From contig NC_092029.1 of assembly GCF_042242105.1 (NCBI RefSeq), positions 16,416,885 through 16,480,884 of the forward strand: a DNA stretch of 64,000 nucleotides. Reading direction: 5' to 3'. Positions 14,730-26,155 of this stretch are shown here, one piece after another. The position numbers and the translations under genes are program-made. The notes below the pieces were generated by a model. That model was not told the origin of the DNA, made no database searches, and saw only the letters and a program-made list of their open reading frames with translations. The number at the start of each line of letters is the position of its first letter. The stretch's first letter is position 1. This DNA is from Pempheris klunzingeri (lineage: Eukaryota > Chordata > Actinopteri > Acropomatiformes > Pempheridae).

Positions 14730-14985
14730 ATCGGTTATTTTCGTATCTGCAGATTATTTCTTTATTGTCTGACGCACTAGTTATTTAGACATTTAGAAAA
14801 GTCTGTCCTATACAGAGTCTTAAAATGTCTTCTTTTGTCCAACCAAACAATCAACTATATAACACCCAAATATATTCAATTTATCAACACAAAACAACAA
14901 ATAAACCAGGAAATAGTCACATTTGAGAAGTCGTAACCTGCGGTTTCCTGGCTTTTTTTTTTACTTTTATCAAATTGTTGCGCTT
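14730..14985 (+). repeat. Dispersed repeat family C, copy
   Basis: Diverged copy of a very common teleost interspersed repeat. Successive blocks resemble a gattatt start, a ttttgtccaaccaa-type block near 14835, then agtcacatttgagaag near 14916, followed by a poly-T/aaa tail. Compare the better copies at 27295-27605, 47240-47570 and 61785-62010. It has no coding capacity. Confidence 0.45.
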
Positions 14986-17900
14986 CATTTTGTCTAAACC
15001 GTCTCGCTTTAGCCTGCTTCCATTTATTTCTAATGTGAAGCACATTGTGTTATCCCTTGAGTATTAAAATGCACTGTATAAATACAGTAAAGTTTTCCCA
15101 GTGAATACGCAGGCACACAGATAGAAGAAACAAAGACAAATGGATGCCTTGCAAACCTGGGAGCAATGAAAGAATCATGTCCTGAAAAAATATTTAAATT
15201 ACCTTTTGACAAGCTATTTGTTATTCTAAATGGTTGCATTTTTCATGTCAGACTATGGATGAACTGTTATTAGAGGATCGTGTCTAACTGTTAATATTTG
15301 GGTACATTGCATGTAATAATATCTATGATGTATTTTATCCTAACCCTAAACCCTAAAGTGCCTCTATTTCAGTATATGTTTTGTATTTCAGTATAATTTC
15401 CCATTGACAGACAAGACTCTTCCATCCCTTTGCTACTTTATACAGTTCTGTATGTGTTTACACAATATATGCATGGTTCCATGCATGCATGAGTGCAGAC
15501 ATCATGATCATCCAAAGCCACATTTAAAGAGGAAAATCCTGACTGGCAAAGCAACAATAACCATCAGTGTCACACAGCCCGGCACCCTCTTCCTGTCCTA
15601 ATTTTAAAATTAAAGACTGTTCACTGCAGTCAGTGGTGCGAATCCGTCTCGGGGGACGCTAGTAATGTTTATTCATCCGCACATACAGTCAGCTGAATAA
15701 AGCTGTGGAATATTGACTTCATCTCGGAGTGCTGGGAGCGGGACAGCTAACCTCCTGTATGGGGCCACTCTTGCATGTCTCCTCTGGCCTGTAGGTTAGG
15801 GTGTTGGGATCCTGGGGTTACCAAAACAGGCAGCTGACAGGGGGGCCATGAGGGAAGCGGTTAAGGTGGAAACTGCACTGCTCTTGTCAGTTGCCACAGA
15901 GCCTGAGACCGCTGGTTCATCTTTGGTGCAAACAAGTTGCTTCATGAGCTGGTGATACAAGATTTAACTGTATCACCATATTCCTTTTCACACAACGAAG
16001 CTGCAAACAACAAAGTCGCGCATATCAGTAGTCCTGCGTCAGTGCATTTTAATTACAAACCCTACGTGTAATAATTCCGCCCGATGATGAGTCCTGTTGT
16101 GTGTCATCATTTGCGTGGATGTTGCTGTTGTGAAAACACCTAAACATGTGATATTATTGCTTTTTTTTCTTTTTTAAATACTCACAAATATATTGTGAAA
16201 AGCTGGAAAATAAGGGGTGCATCCAGAAGCAAATCATATTAGGTTTGACTTGTACAGTGAGTCAAACTTGAACCAAGAAGTTAGTCATTAATTTGTGATG
16301 GATGTTCACACTGGATTGTACAATAATCTAACCTGTGGGTTTGTTAAAAACCTGTGTGATCAACTGGCTGCTTGTTGCTGCATTCCAAGATCTCAGCAAT
16401 TACTTTGGCGTGTACAGTGTTGTGTTAGCCAACAGAATCAATGACCAGACTTGTGAAAATAAAAGCCAAGTTGTGATAAATGTGATGATTTCTTTATATT
16501 TGCATATTTGTCCTGCTTGAACATACCAAAGCCCCTCACCCAGCCTCAACCTCAACCCACTCAAAACAAGTGTCCAAGAAGGAGGCTCAACCTGCAATCT
16601 AAATAGACCTGCCCTTTCCAGACATTCCCGTCCGAGGTGCAGCACATAGATGCATCTATTTCCTGTCAATTTCATGCTAGGAACAACCAAAGCACAGAAC
16701 ATTTCCAAAGACCTCAAGCCAAGACATACATTCAACAAATTCAATCTATAAATCTCTGGCTGAAAAAATATAAATATAAGGAGAACCACGGTGCTGCCAC
16801 ATGTTCCATTCATGCTAAGAAATGCGGTTTGCAGCCTTGAGCGTGAGAGCACTTTATCATCATTTGGTCTGTTCGCATGCAGTGAGGGTACACAAGTGTA
16901 TTTTCACTGGCCAGGCCTGAGTTTCACGTCCTGAAATCAAAAGTGTATTATGACTAATATAGGTGTTTGATGATGTTATAACCCCCAGTAGCACTCAGGC
17001 AAGTCCTAAAAACGAGATTTATTATCATACAATAATAAACAGATATAGTGGGACAGCAGAGGAGGGTCCTAAAAATATGGAACATGTGAAAGTGAAGGAG
17101 GCTTAAATGGCAGGGTCAAAGGTCATATGTGAAGGGGGCAGCTGAGATTCAGGGTTACCATGTGAGAGTCAGCATGCCTGTGATGGTGACGGAGGTTAGG
17201 CTCTGACTTATCACCTGTCAGGAGCTGCTGCGGTGTCCTGTTTTGATGTGATTTTCATTTGTTGAGCTGTGGTGTAATTGAAATGAAGCCTTTGCTCTTG
17301 TAAATGACAATGGAGGACATCCATGTATGTAGTAATTGCGCTGTAATGTAATGAATAACACTTACACGCTGTGTGTTTGTGTTTTTTTTCTCCACTTTTT
17401 ACAATTTGACCGTCAAAGAACATAGGTGTCAGATATTAGGTGCACTTATGCCTATTTGAGATATTCAGTTAAAGTTCATAGAGTCCAGGAAAGATTCGTT
17501 GAAACCCAATTAAGAGTCTGTGAGAGACCAAACCACACCACCTTTCCCCTGTCATGTCTTGTGAAGCAGCGGGCTTCTTCTTCTTTCTTTCTGTGTGACT
17601 TTCTTTGCGTAAGCTGTGTGGCTTCTCGGGGATAGACACTTTGGCAGCCCTGCGACTGTGTGAAAATCCTTATGAGACCGTCCGAGGTGGACCCAACGGC
17701 TGGATCCCAAGACATCCAGCCAGATGTCCGGTAGCTACAGACACACACTGCCATCTAGTGTTGGAATAAGCTGTCAAAAGCTGCATACTGTCAGCATCTG
17801 TTTGCTGTAAAGGGCCACCTACATGGAGATCTGTATGTCCTGATTCAGTACAACAAAAGGGATCTGCCACTCATCCAAACCAACCTCCCCAGCAGACCAG

Positions 17901-19254
17901 AGGCTCAAATAAATCAGCACTTCGGCCTGAAATTGCAAACAACTTTGGCAAAAAAACTGATCCAGACGGGCTGGATGAGGAGCTCACAGCATGAAATAAA
18001 CATCCAGTACAACCTCTACTTTGTGGCCTTATTATGAATGTTTTAAAGCTGAATGCATGTGTGTACTTGGTAGAAACCTTCAGGACACCAGTGACTATGG
18101 TGGTGAAAAGATCATATAAATTTGTCAGATGTATTTAACAAACAAATGCAAAGTGGATCTGACCACTAACAAGTAAATCAAAGACAAATCCCCATTATAT
18201 GCAGGTTTGAAACTGTGCACAGAGAATGAAGTAATGCATTAAAAAAAAAAAGAGAGAGAATGCTGCTGCATGAAATGTGTGAGATAAAATCTGAATCCAA
18301 ACAACTTCAGTCAAGTGAGTCCCTGAAGTTCCTGATTATTTGACAAAGTATGGGAACATTCCTACAGTCAGCCATACAGCCGATGCGTGTTAGACATCAT
18401 TACTTCAGTGAAATTACATCAGCGTGGGTCCTGCTGGTCCTCCGTGGAAGCTGCCCCATGAGAAGAGGCACAAAGGATCTGTAGAGGGTGATGCAAATAT
18501 AGACTTCAACAGAGGCTTAATGGAGATGCACCCTTATTGGTGGGAAGGGTTATTAGCCGATTCCCCAGGGAACCTCACCTCAGGACTGATGAGTCAGAAC
18601 ACTTGCTTGGTTTGAGAAATCCTGGGCATCTGTCCCCGAGTCATATGACAGGAATGCTCAAATCGCCGCCACCCCTCCCTTCCTGAGATCTTTGCCATCC
18701 CTTTGATTTTATTTGGTTTGCGGTCTTTGGACGAGGACCCTGAATCATTCATCGTGGCAGAGAGCCGCTCTGAGAACAGAGATGCTGTGTCTGAAGCACC
18801 TCTCAAAACAGTCTTACATAATGTCAACACAATTACCCACATTAAGCTCTAGTGGCTACAAGTAAATTCAAGGGCAACGGGCCAGAGCTTTTTCATTCCC
18901 TGATCTGAGGGCTTTTATGAGGGGGCAGGGGCATGGGGGGACAGGAAAAGACAGATTACGGAGCGAAGTTGATTGGTCTTAGCAACTCAAGTAGCACGTC
19001 CTCTCTCCTCTCGTGATAAAAGAAAGTAGGAGATTAGTTTGCTTGTTTGTTGTCCGACCCGAGGGAAAGAACACAGTGCTGCGACTTGTTAATGGCTTCC
19101 ACTGTTTCACACTTTGTGAAGTGCTTCATGTTGACTTTAGATCATAGATGTGACTGTATTTGCAGGAAACTCAATCACACAACTGCAAGAATTTGAATAA
19201 TTAATGTCATTTTGATGGGAACAGCTCTGTGAGGTCGTACTTGAAGCAGTGTTT
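14986..19254. other. Gene-free interval
   Basis: No supported gene. A 150-codon minus-strand frame spans 16400-16852 but resembles no family I know. The segment 18420-18850 is compositionally balanced and free of recognisable repeats, so it could be conserved noncoding DNA. That would need alignment to other teleosts. Confidence 0.45.
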
Positions 19255-19625
19255 TGAGTTAAATGCTAAAGTTAGCATGCTGATATACACACAGTGACAA
19301 TGTTAATGCGTAGCAGGCTTGTTTTTTTTTTTAACCATGCTTACCATCTTTAGCATGGTGGCATGCAAACATTCATTGATAAGCACCAAATACAAAGTAC
19401 AGTTAAGGCTGATGGGAGTGTTATTTGTCTTGCAGGTTAAATGGAATTGTTAAATGAAAAGGGATCACCAGAGTTATTACAAAAACGCAAATGTCAACGT
19501 CATGCAGGTGCAAGAGGAAAAGTCAGAGGATCATAAAGCTCTTTAGGATTCATCATAGGGGACCATGAACGTCTGTACCGACGTTTGTGCCAATCTATCT
19601 CGTATATACCAAAGTGGTGGGCCAG
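19255..19625 (-). repeat. Dispersed repeat family B, inverted copy
   Basis: Reads as the reverse complement of the family B element. GTTAGCATGCTGAT and GTGACAATGTTAATGC lie near 19270-19310, GGCTGATGGGAGTG near 19408, GGGATCACCAGAG near 19460 and ACCAAAGTGGTGGGCC near 19607. The last word matches, inverted, the CACCACTTTGGTCTA block at the start of the copy at 21385. It lies about 1.8 kb from that oppositely oriented copy. Confidence 0.65.
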
Positions 19626-21384
19626 CTGATCGACTGCATTTCAGTAACAATTAATCAGGATCAATTTATTTGCAAAAATCATGATTTAGGATATTAAGGA
19701 TAAGACCTGAGGAGGATGAAATGCTGCCACCGGCCAAATGAGTGCAGGTTTGAATTAATTAAACAGAAAAACTTTTTTTGTAGTGCTGACAGTGAAATGT
19801 GCTGTCAGAGAGTTTGGTTACACATAAAAGCGCAGGAAGACAGATGTGAGTGTTATTCAGTTTGTCACACCATTTTAGCTAATTTAGAGATATAATTAGA
19901 TAACAGCTAATTTAGCTAATCATTTTAACTAAATTTAATGCCCATAAGGTCTGATCATTGCCAAAACTTTCCATATTCACACTTTTGCGATGTTTCTGTG
20001 CCTCTTAAGCATGTTGTATGTTAAAGAGTTGGCAAGACCTCTTAATTTTTATCCCTGGAAAGTTGAATTCACTCACAGTCTGAATTATTTTCATTTTTTT
20101 TTATTAGCTTGTAAAAAAAAAAAAAACTGGCTGAATAACACAGTTCCGTTCTGTGAACAAAAGATTTTCTGCCATTACAAGTCATGCTGCTTCTTAGTAA
20201 TAAGCATATCCTGCTATGAGAGACTTAGCCTTTCAGGAATAAGAAGAGAATTTTCACCTCCAGCTTAAATTTTTAACACCAGCAGACTCTAACAAGCGCT
20301 TTTTCTATCTGCAGGAAACCTTGTCATACAAATCCTTCCTCGCTAATGTAAAGCTCCTAATGCTCTCACAGACTTTGTGGGTGGTTGCTTTTGTCTGAGA
20401 AAATCTGATTTAGCGGCCTATGTTTATCTCCAGCTCATTATTATAAAAAAAAAAAATCAGTTTCAGAAAAAGCGCACTGCAATGAACACAAGTCACCCTC
20501 TCAAATTCTGTTTGTGAGCTGATTTATAGATAATCATCATTCAACTCATCAAACTGACTGTACGGTGTAAAATTAGTATTTAAGGTAACGTTTAAAGTTA
20601 ACGTCCATTTAAAGTCTGTCATAAAACTTCCTATCAGCACTGCACAGTCAGTGGTCACAGTAAATATCATAGTATTTTATCATTTGTTACAACTTGGACA
20701 GTCACATAAACAATCCATTTCAGACGTGCCATAAAGAATGGCAAATGTTATGAATGTGCATGTTAGAATTTACCCATGGCTTATGGATTTTAGAGATTTA
20801 CATAGTATGTTTAATCTCTCCAGTACAGACGGCATGCCCTTCTGACTTACTGAGGGTTAAACTGAAATTGCATTACTCAGTTACGACAATTAAATCTGCC
20901 TGAATTTTAAGTTAAAACATCTGTATGCTAATTGGTTTCAAAGCTAAATGAAGCCCTCTGTAATGACTAACATGTGCTGAGGAGACTGCCCTGCTGCTGC
21001 GTGTTGGGAGGTGTACATCTAATGCAACGTTGGGGGGGGGATTCTGAAAGACATGGGTGTCAGGCAGGGAGGGTCTAACGAAAGACACTATCAATCAGTT
21101 TTGGCCTCTGCTGTTTCAGTTTTGAGCGTACTTTACCTTTTTAACTGCTGTCAGGTTTATCTATCCTTCCTGTTGCCTTGAGTGAAAGTTAGAGGTCGAC
21201 TGTACTGCTTGGAATAAATTACAAGCCAAGAACAACAAAAGTGAGGACAAAGATAGAACAATAGCCTTACATTCTGTGGGCACAGTAAGCAGGTACGCTG
21301 CTTAAGCTTTGTTATCTAGAAGTTAACTCCAAATGAACACATTTTCTATATTTTTAGTCATCTTAATGCCATGGCTCCATGGCT
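19626..21384. other. Gene-free interval
   Basis: AT-rich with A-runs (20114-20127, 20444-20456). The first 60 bases (gatcgactg to cagtaacaattaatcagg) hint at a family C fragment. No exon recognised. Confidence 0.45.
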
Positions 21385-21765
21385 GTGTGTCAGTCCACCA
21401 CTTTGGTCTATACTGAAATATCTCAACAATGATTGGATAGATGGATTGGCACAACATTTGGCACTGAAACCCATTTTTCCCTCAGAATTGTTATGATTTG
21501 TTGATCGCCTGACTTGTCATCATCAGGTCAAAGCTTGAATTTGTCCAACACTTTGATTTATGACTGAATACCTGCAAAAATATAATTTAATCAACCCATC
21601 AACCTCAACTGTACCTTGCTAATTAGCAAATGGTGACCATGATTTGCATTATACACAATAATTATACCTGCTTAGGCTCAGCATGTTAGCATTGTCATTG
21701 CAAGCATGTTAGTCTGATGTTAGCATTTAGCTCAAAGCACCACTATCCCTTACAGAGGGTTAGTG
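21385..21765 (+). repeat. Dispersed repeat family B, copy 3
   Basis: Starts with CAGTCCACCACTTTGGTCTA and ATCTCAACAATGATTGG. It continues with CATCATCAGGTCAAAG near 21520, CATCAACCTCAACTGTAC near 21598, TTAGCATTGTCATTG near 21686 and TTAGCATTTAGCTCAAAG near 21720. This is the best preserved copy of the family in the window and defines its right-hand end. Confidence 0.7.
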
Positions 21766-23188
21766 TGCTAGTGTGGTTGACTCTGAGTGTTACTCATCTG
21801 TATTTGACTTTCATTGCTGCACAATAAACCATCTGCGTATTTGGTAACATGCCCCATAGACCACCAGATTTGCCAAAATCTTGTTATGCTTCAATCAAAC
21901 GACTTGAACATTTTGTTGCTCAAATACACCAACAGCACAACGATTTGAATTTCTCTAATCTAAGTTTATTTTCATTTGTATCTCTGAGAACTGGTATGTT
22001 TGAGTTGGTACGTGCAGCTGCGCTCTGATTTTTGGACACGATAAAAGGACAAAAACAGCCAGTAGGCATTTTCATTTTTGTGACTGTCTGAGGAAAGAGA
22101 CAGTCATGATTTTTAACAAAGGTAACTGCAGGTAACTGCCAAAATAAATGAATATTAAGCCTTTTAAAGGGGTTTTGAACCGCTGTGAACTCTGTGCTTT
22201 GGCGTAGACTCTACAAGTTTCACAAATCCATCAACATCAATATGCTCTTTCGGAAATCCTATTCTTCAGATTTTGCTCATAATTGTAGAGCATGCTGTTT
22301 CCATTTCCGCACCAAAATGCTGAATTGAGTTGAGAAGTGGTGACATCGCCAGCCACAGAGAGTGAATCACATGTTTTTATTTTCATCCACCCTTTCAATG
22401 ACCACTCACGGCCTGAAGAGACGATATCACCCTGAGAAGGTGTCCACTTCCATCAGGATAGAAACGCTTCACCATAAGGTGATGAAGGCAATCACTCAGA
22501 ATTGCTTTGTATTTTTTGGCATTTATATTGCCCGCTAAGGGTTTCAGTCTACCAAAGGTGTGCCAGGAAATTTTCTTCCTTCTTGACACGACAGAGCAGC
22601 CAGAGCCTCTAAATCGGTCTTGTGAAATCAAAATTGCTGTTAAAAGGATCTCCAAGGAAACAATGTGCTGATGTGGTGATTTACTCCTTAAGGAACATGA
22701 TATAAGACATATGAGCTGTATCTGAGGGAAGGGAGCGTAGTCATTTTTGTCAAATGCGCTTCATTTGCAGAGAGTGACAGGAGAGGATCTATGCCAAGCA
22801 TACAAACAGGTTGCTAGCAAGAGAGTGAATCAGCTTATATCCAAATGCCAAACTATTACTTTAAGAAATAATCATGCATGTAACCTCTTGCTATGATTTC
22901 GACTGAGGTCATATAAAGACAGTAAAGGCCTAGAAATAACAGACCACATCAGAGTTGAGTGTTTGACTCCCTATCCAATCTGCAGTGTGACTTGTTTTTG
23001 TGTTTTCTTATTTCTTAGGGTGCTGCATTGTGACCAAATGCAATACCAACAACCTTTACAGATAATGTATTATCCAATGTAATAATGTATTATCCAATGT
23101 AATATAACATATTAATGAGTAGAACGTGATAAAGAGGCTAAAAGGAACCTGTTTTTTCAAAAGAACTACATACAATATCCTCTCGTGG

Positions 23189-23189
<1 letters not shown>
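21766..23189. other. Gene-free interval; possible repeat at 22390-22660
   Basis: The block 22390-22660 contains words (gatgaaggcaatcactcagaat, tgccaggaaatttt, cttcttgacac) that resemble a repeat I have seen in other teleosts, but there is no second copy here to compare. A perfect two-copy 20-bp tandem duplication occupies 23063-23102 (unit TAATGTATTATCCAATGTAA). No gene recognised. Confidence 0.4.
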
Positions 23190-23223
<34 letters not shown>

Positions 23224-23243
23224 GTGTGTGTTGTGTGTGTGTG
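23190..23243. repeat. (GT)n microsatellite, interrupted
   Basis: TG dinucleotide tract of about 54 bases with two TT interruptions near 23222 and 23231. It abuts the LINE 3' tail that follows. Confidence 0.95.
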
Positions 23244-23249
23244 GTTTTT

Positions 23250-23510
23250 GGACTACTTAGACTTAGACTTAGACTTCTTTATTTGATCCCCCATAGGGGG
23301 AAATTTTCTTGTTACAGCAGCAACAATATAAACAGGGAGAGTGAAAGAAACAAAGCAATAGAAAAGACAAAAAACAGCAAAAATAAATATAATTATAAAT
23401 ATAAATATAAATATAAATATATGGATTGTGATGAAATGAAATAAATATTTACACCATAGGATATTTACACTTTAGACAGGAATGGAATGACAACAGGAAT
23501 GGAATGACAA
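23250..23510 (-). mobile_element. LINE 3'-UTR fragment, inverted
   Basis: On the plus strand an ACTTAG hexamer repeat (23254-23275) leads into CTTTATTTGATCCCCCATAG, then GGGGGAAATT, then TACAGCAGCAACAAT, then A-rich sequence with (AAATAT)n. The same order (tail repeat, CTTTATTGATCCC, GGAAATT, CTACAGCAGC) recurs at 57627-57890. This is the signature of a 5'-truncated teleost non-LTR retrotransposon inserted in reverse, with its hexamer tail marking the 3' end. It has no reverse transcriptase. The clade (Rex/L2-like) is not certain. A 17-bp tandem duplication at 23476-23509 may belong to it. Confidence 0.65.
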
Positions 23511-24799
23511 GTGAACGCAGTGAACAGTGAAGTTTCTCTTTCTTTCACAGGGATTGAACCCGTTGGCTATTATTTATCTATGTCCTCCTAACCAACATTA
23601 ACCACCACAAAACTCAGATTCTAACTCAAACCCTGGTTATACCTCACTTTTGTTTCCAACCATGGAAGCGACTATCCTCTTCTTAAGTAAAACTCTACAA
23701 CGTTGTCTTGCTTATTGCTGGTTTATTTCATAAACATTTCATACAATATTTCAGTCTGAACGGCCTTCATCAGGAGGTCACAAAGATCAAGATAACAAAC
23801 GAGACAGCCCGAATAAGTTTTTACTTTTTCTCTTTTATCAAAGTTTTGCCCTTGAAGGCGCCTGTCAGTTATTCAGAAGTGTAAATCTATACTGAGGCTT
23901 TCTAGTTTTTGGACAGCAGCTGTCTTTTCTGAAGAGCCTTTGAATGAGAACAGAAAAGGGAAAAAAAAAGGCAAAAGACACAAAGGTGGCTGGTTATATA
24001 ATCTGGGACAATGTCTTCATTTAAACGGTCTCCGCTTTTGTTTGACGTCAGATTAAACATGATAAAAATATGGCCTTGAATAGCATGATGCATCTGTCTT
24101 ATTTAGAAGCCAAAAATATTTAGTTACGCAGTTAAGGACTAGTCATCTAGATTGTGTGAGCTGTGTGATGTGGGGGAAAAGGAAAGTCATTTTTCTCTGT
24201 ATTGTATCAGGAAGATTGGAGAGATTTACCAAAACCATGAAATATTCTAGTGTACTGGTACAAAAATGTGATTGAGTGGTTAATTTTGATGAGTTTAAAT
24301 CACCAGAAATAATTAACTTTGTCTCCAAATGTGAAAAAAAAACAAGATGATCTATTTATTAATTTTGACTTGCTATGATTTTTCCAGAAAATGAATGTGA
24401 CGTTAATGGTTTGTCATTTTGCTGAGGTGCCCTAGTAAAAGTCTGAAAATCTGGCTGTTAAAACTATGTAAATTGATTTTCTTGATTTGATTTTCTTTTT
24501 GGACCTTTTAATTACTACAGATTAAAACAGTTGGTGGCTGATGGGAATAGCTGTATGCATGACTCAGTAATAAAACCCTCATCTTGTCAAACTAATCAAA
24601 CACTTTATTCAGACTATAAAAGTTGCTAAAATATTAAAATATATATTGAAACTTAAGATAAACTCTTTTGTGGCTGCAACTGCTACTCATTTTAATCATC
24701 AACTAATCTTTTTGATTCGTGGTTTAGTCTGTTCAACATCAGAAAACAGTGAAAGCTTTCCATCCAAGTTTTAATCAAGCACTGTGCATGAGTGTTGTT
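23511..24799. other. Gene-free, AT-rich interval
   Basis: Includes CTTCATCAGGAGG near 23768, reminiscent of teleost retroelement 3' ends, and a family C fragment near 24670-24760 (ggctgcaactgct, caactaatctttttgattcg, gtctgttcaacatcagaaaac). No exon recognised. Confidence 0.45.
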
Positions 24800-25075
24800 T
24801 TGATGTACTTGTGCTAATAACTTGAGTATTTCCATTTTTTTGCTTTTTCATATTTCTACTCCGCCACATTATAGAAGCAACCATTGTAATTTTTTAATCC
24901 TCTACATTTATCTGATAACTTAAACATTAACATGAGGTGCACATTAATGCATCAATAACCAGAATACAATAACAAATACACATTCTTTTGAAATTGCCTA
25001 CTCAGCTAAATGAGCACTTAAAGTATATTTTGGTGCTAATGTTTTTGAACTTTTACTTGAGTAAAATTTTAAAGG
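24800..25075 (+). repeat. Dispersed repeat family D, internally deleted copy
   Basis: Has AACTTGAGTATTTCCATTTT, TTCTACTCCGCCACAT, CTCTACATTTATCTGATAAC and TTTTACTTGAGTAAAATTTT in order. These are the blocks of a common teleost repeat whose fuller copy is at 49505-50105. The element ends only about 85 bases before the katnbl1 promoter CpG/CRE cluster. Confidence 0.65.
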
Positions 25076-25119
25076 CATGGCCACTTCTGTAAAAGCAGCA
25101 CTTCTTCCACATCCTTGCA

Positions 25120-25420
25120 TGCTTTATTTCAGAGGACGCCTCTCTCTCTGCATTACATGCGTCATGACGCTGGGTGGCGTCATCGCGCACTCGGATTTGA
25201 ATCAGTTTCATGACGTCCAGCAGTCGTCGCTAAAACTCCGGCTTTTCTTTGCCAACATCAATCCCACAATCCCCACACACCGGCGGTGTATTCATTTGAA
25301 TGGTAGAGCTGCGAAACGCTAGCGAACCTGTACACAGAGGCGTTGCTATTGAGTTTAGCCAGTTTTTCACGTTTTGGATTCACACACCAGAGGAGACCTA
25401 CTATTGCTTCACAAAATGAA
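25120..25420 (+). promoter_or_regulatory. katnbl1: katnbl1 promoter and 5'-UTR region
   Basis: CpG-containing segment upstream of katnbl1. It holds a cluster of CRE/ATF-type half-sites: the perfect 12-bp palindrome GCGTCATGACGC at 25159-25170, GGCGTCATCGCG about 8 bases later and TGACGTCC at 25211-25218. No TATA box is evident, in keeping with a housekeeping-type promoter. A non-coding first exon probably lies around 25250-25430, but its donor was not resolved. The first intron then starts with GCTAGC/GTTAGC-rich sequence (25508-25660). Confidence 0.45.
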
Positions 25421-26155
25421 TCGGTTGGTATTTAACTTTGCTATTTAACTGCTCTAAATAATCTCTCAACTACCATTTATGAAGCCATATGTTGCCTGGA
25501 GTTGGAAGGCTAACTAGTTAGTGTTAGCTAGCTAGCTCGCATTAGCGGCCCAGATAGTTACTTTCTACGTGTATCCTTGATAGCTGAGCTAAGATAAGCT
25601 AGCAGACGAAGCTAACGGCAGTCCTTCGTTAGCTAGGAAGAGGAGCTAACTTTTAGCTGGACGAAATGCTCTGTTGCTCTCCTCCAAACGTCGACAGTCT
25701 CGTTTGTAGTAAGTCAGGAAACGCAACGTTACAACCCCAACTTTAATCAACAATAGTGACACTTGTGTTGTCGCTCGGCAGGCTAACGTTAATGCAGCCA
25801 ACGCCTTTGAAACGCAAATGTAGCGTTTTTTGTTTGTTTATCTCAGCTGTATTTTTGGTTGTAGTCTTTTTGAATCGCACTGCTGCATCTTAAGACCACA
25901 TGCTGTAATGCTACAGAGCAAGTCAACCTGTAAGCTGTTAGGCCACGAAAAGTGAGTGAGTCCTGCAACTGCTGAACCTGAGATAAGTTTACTGACGACT
26001 GATCCACAAATTGTTTGTCCGACAGTGTCCCATATTATGGCAGCTGGTTAGCATGAGCTGGTGAGCATGTCTGGCAACGGGAAGTCTTCAAGATCAACCA
26101 GCTTAAATCCAATGGCTTTCTGCGATCCTGCCTGCACCTTTCTGCTGAAAAGAAC

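Noticed and set aside
15341..15357. Telomere-like CCTAACCCTAAACCC motif
   Set aside because: Fewer than three units and not the exact vertebrate TTAGGG periodicity throughout. Far too short to call interstitial telomeric repeat.
16400..16852. 150-codon minus-strand open frame
   Set aside because: No recognisable family, no splice or promoter context, odd composition. Length is within chance expectation for a 64-kb AT-moderate sequence.
23760..23780. CTTCATCAGG word resembling retroelement 3' ends
   Set aside because: A single short word with no second copy or tail structure in the window.
1..25100. Search for CRISPR arrays, tRNA genes or phage-like modules
   Set aside because: No regularly spaced direct repeats, no cloverleaf-compatible A/B-box pairs noticed, and the window is clearly vertebrate nuclear DNA.
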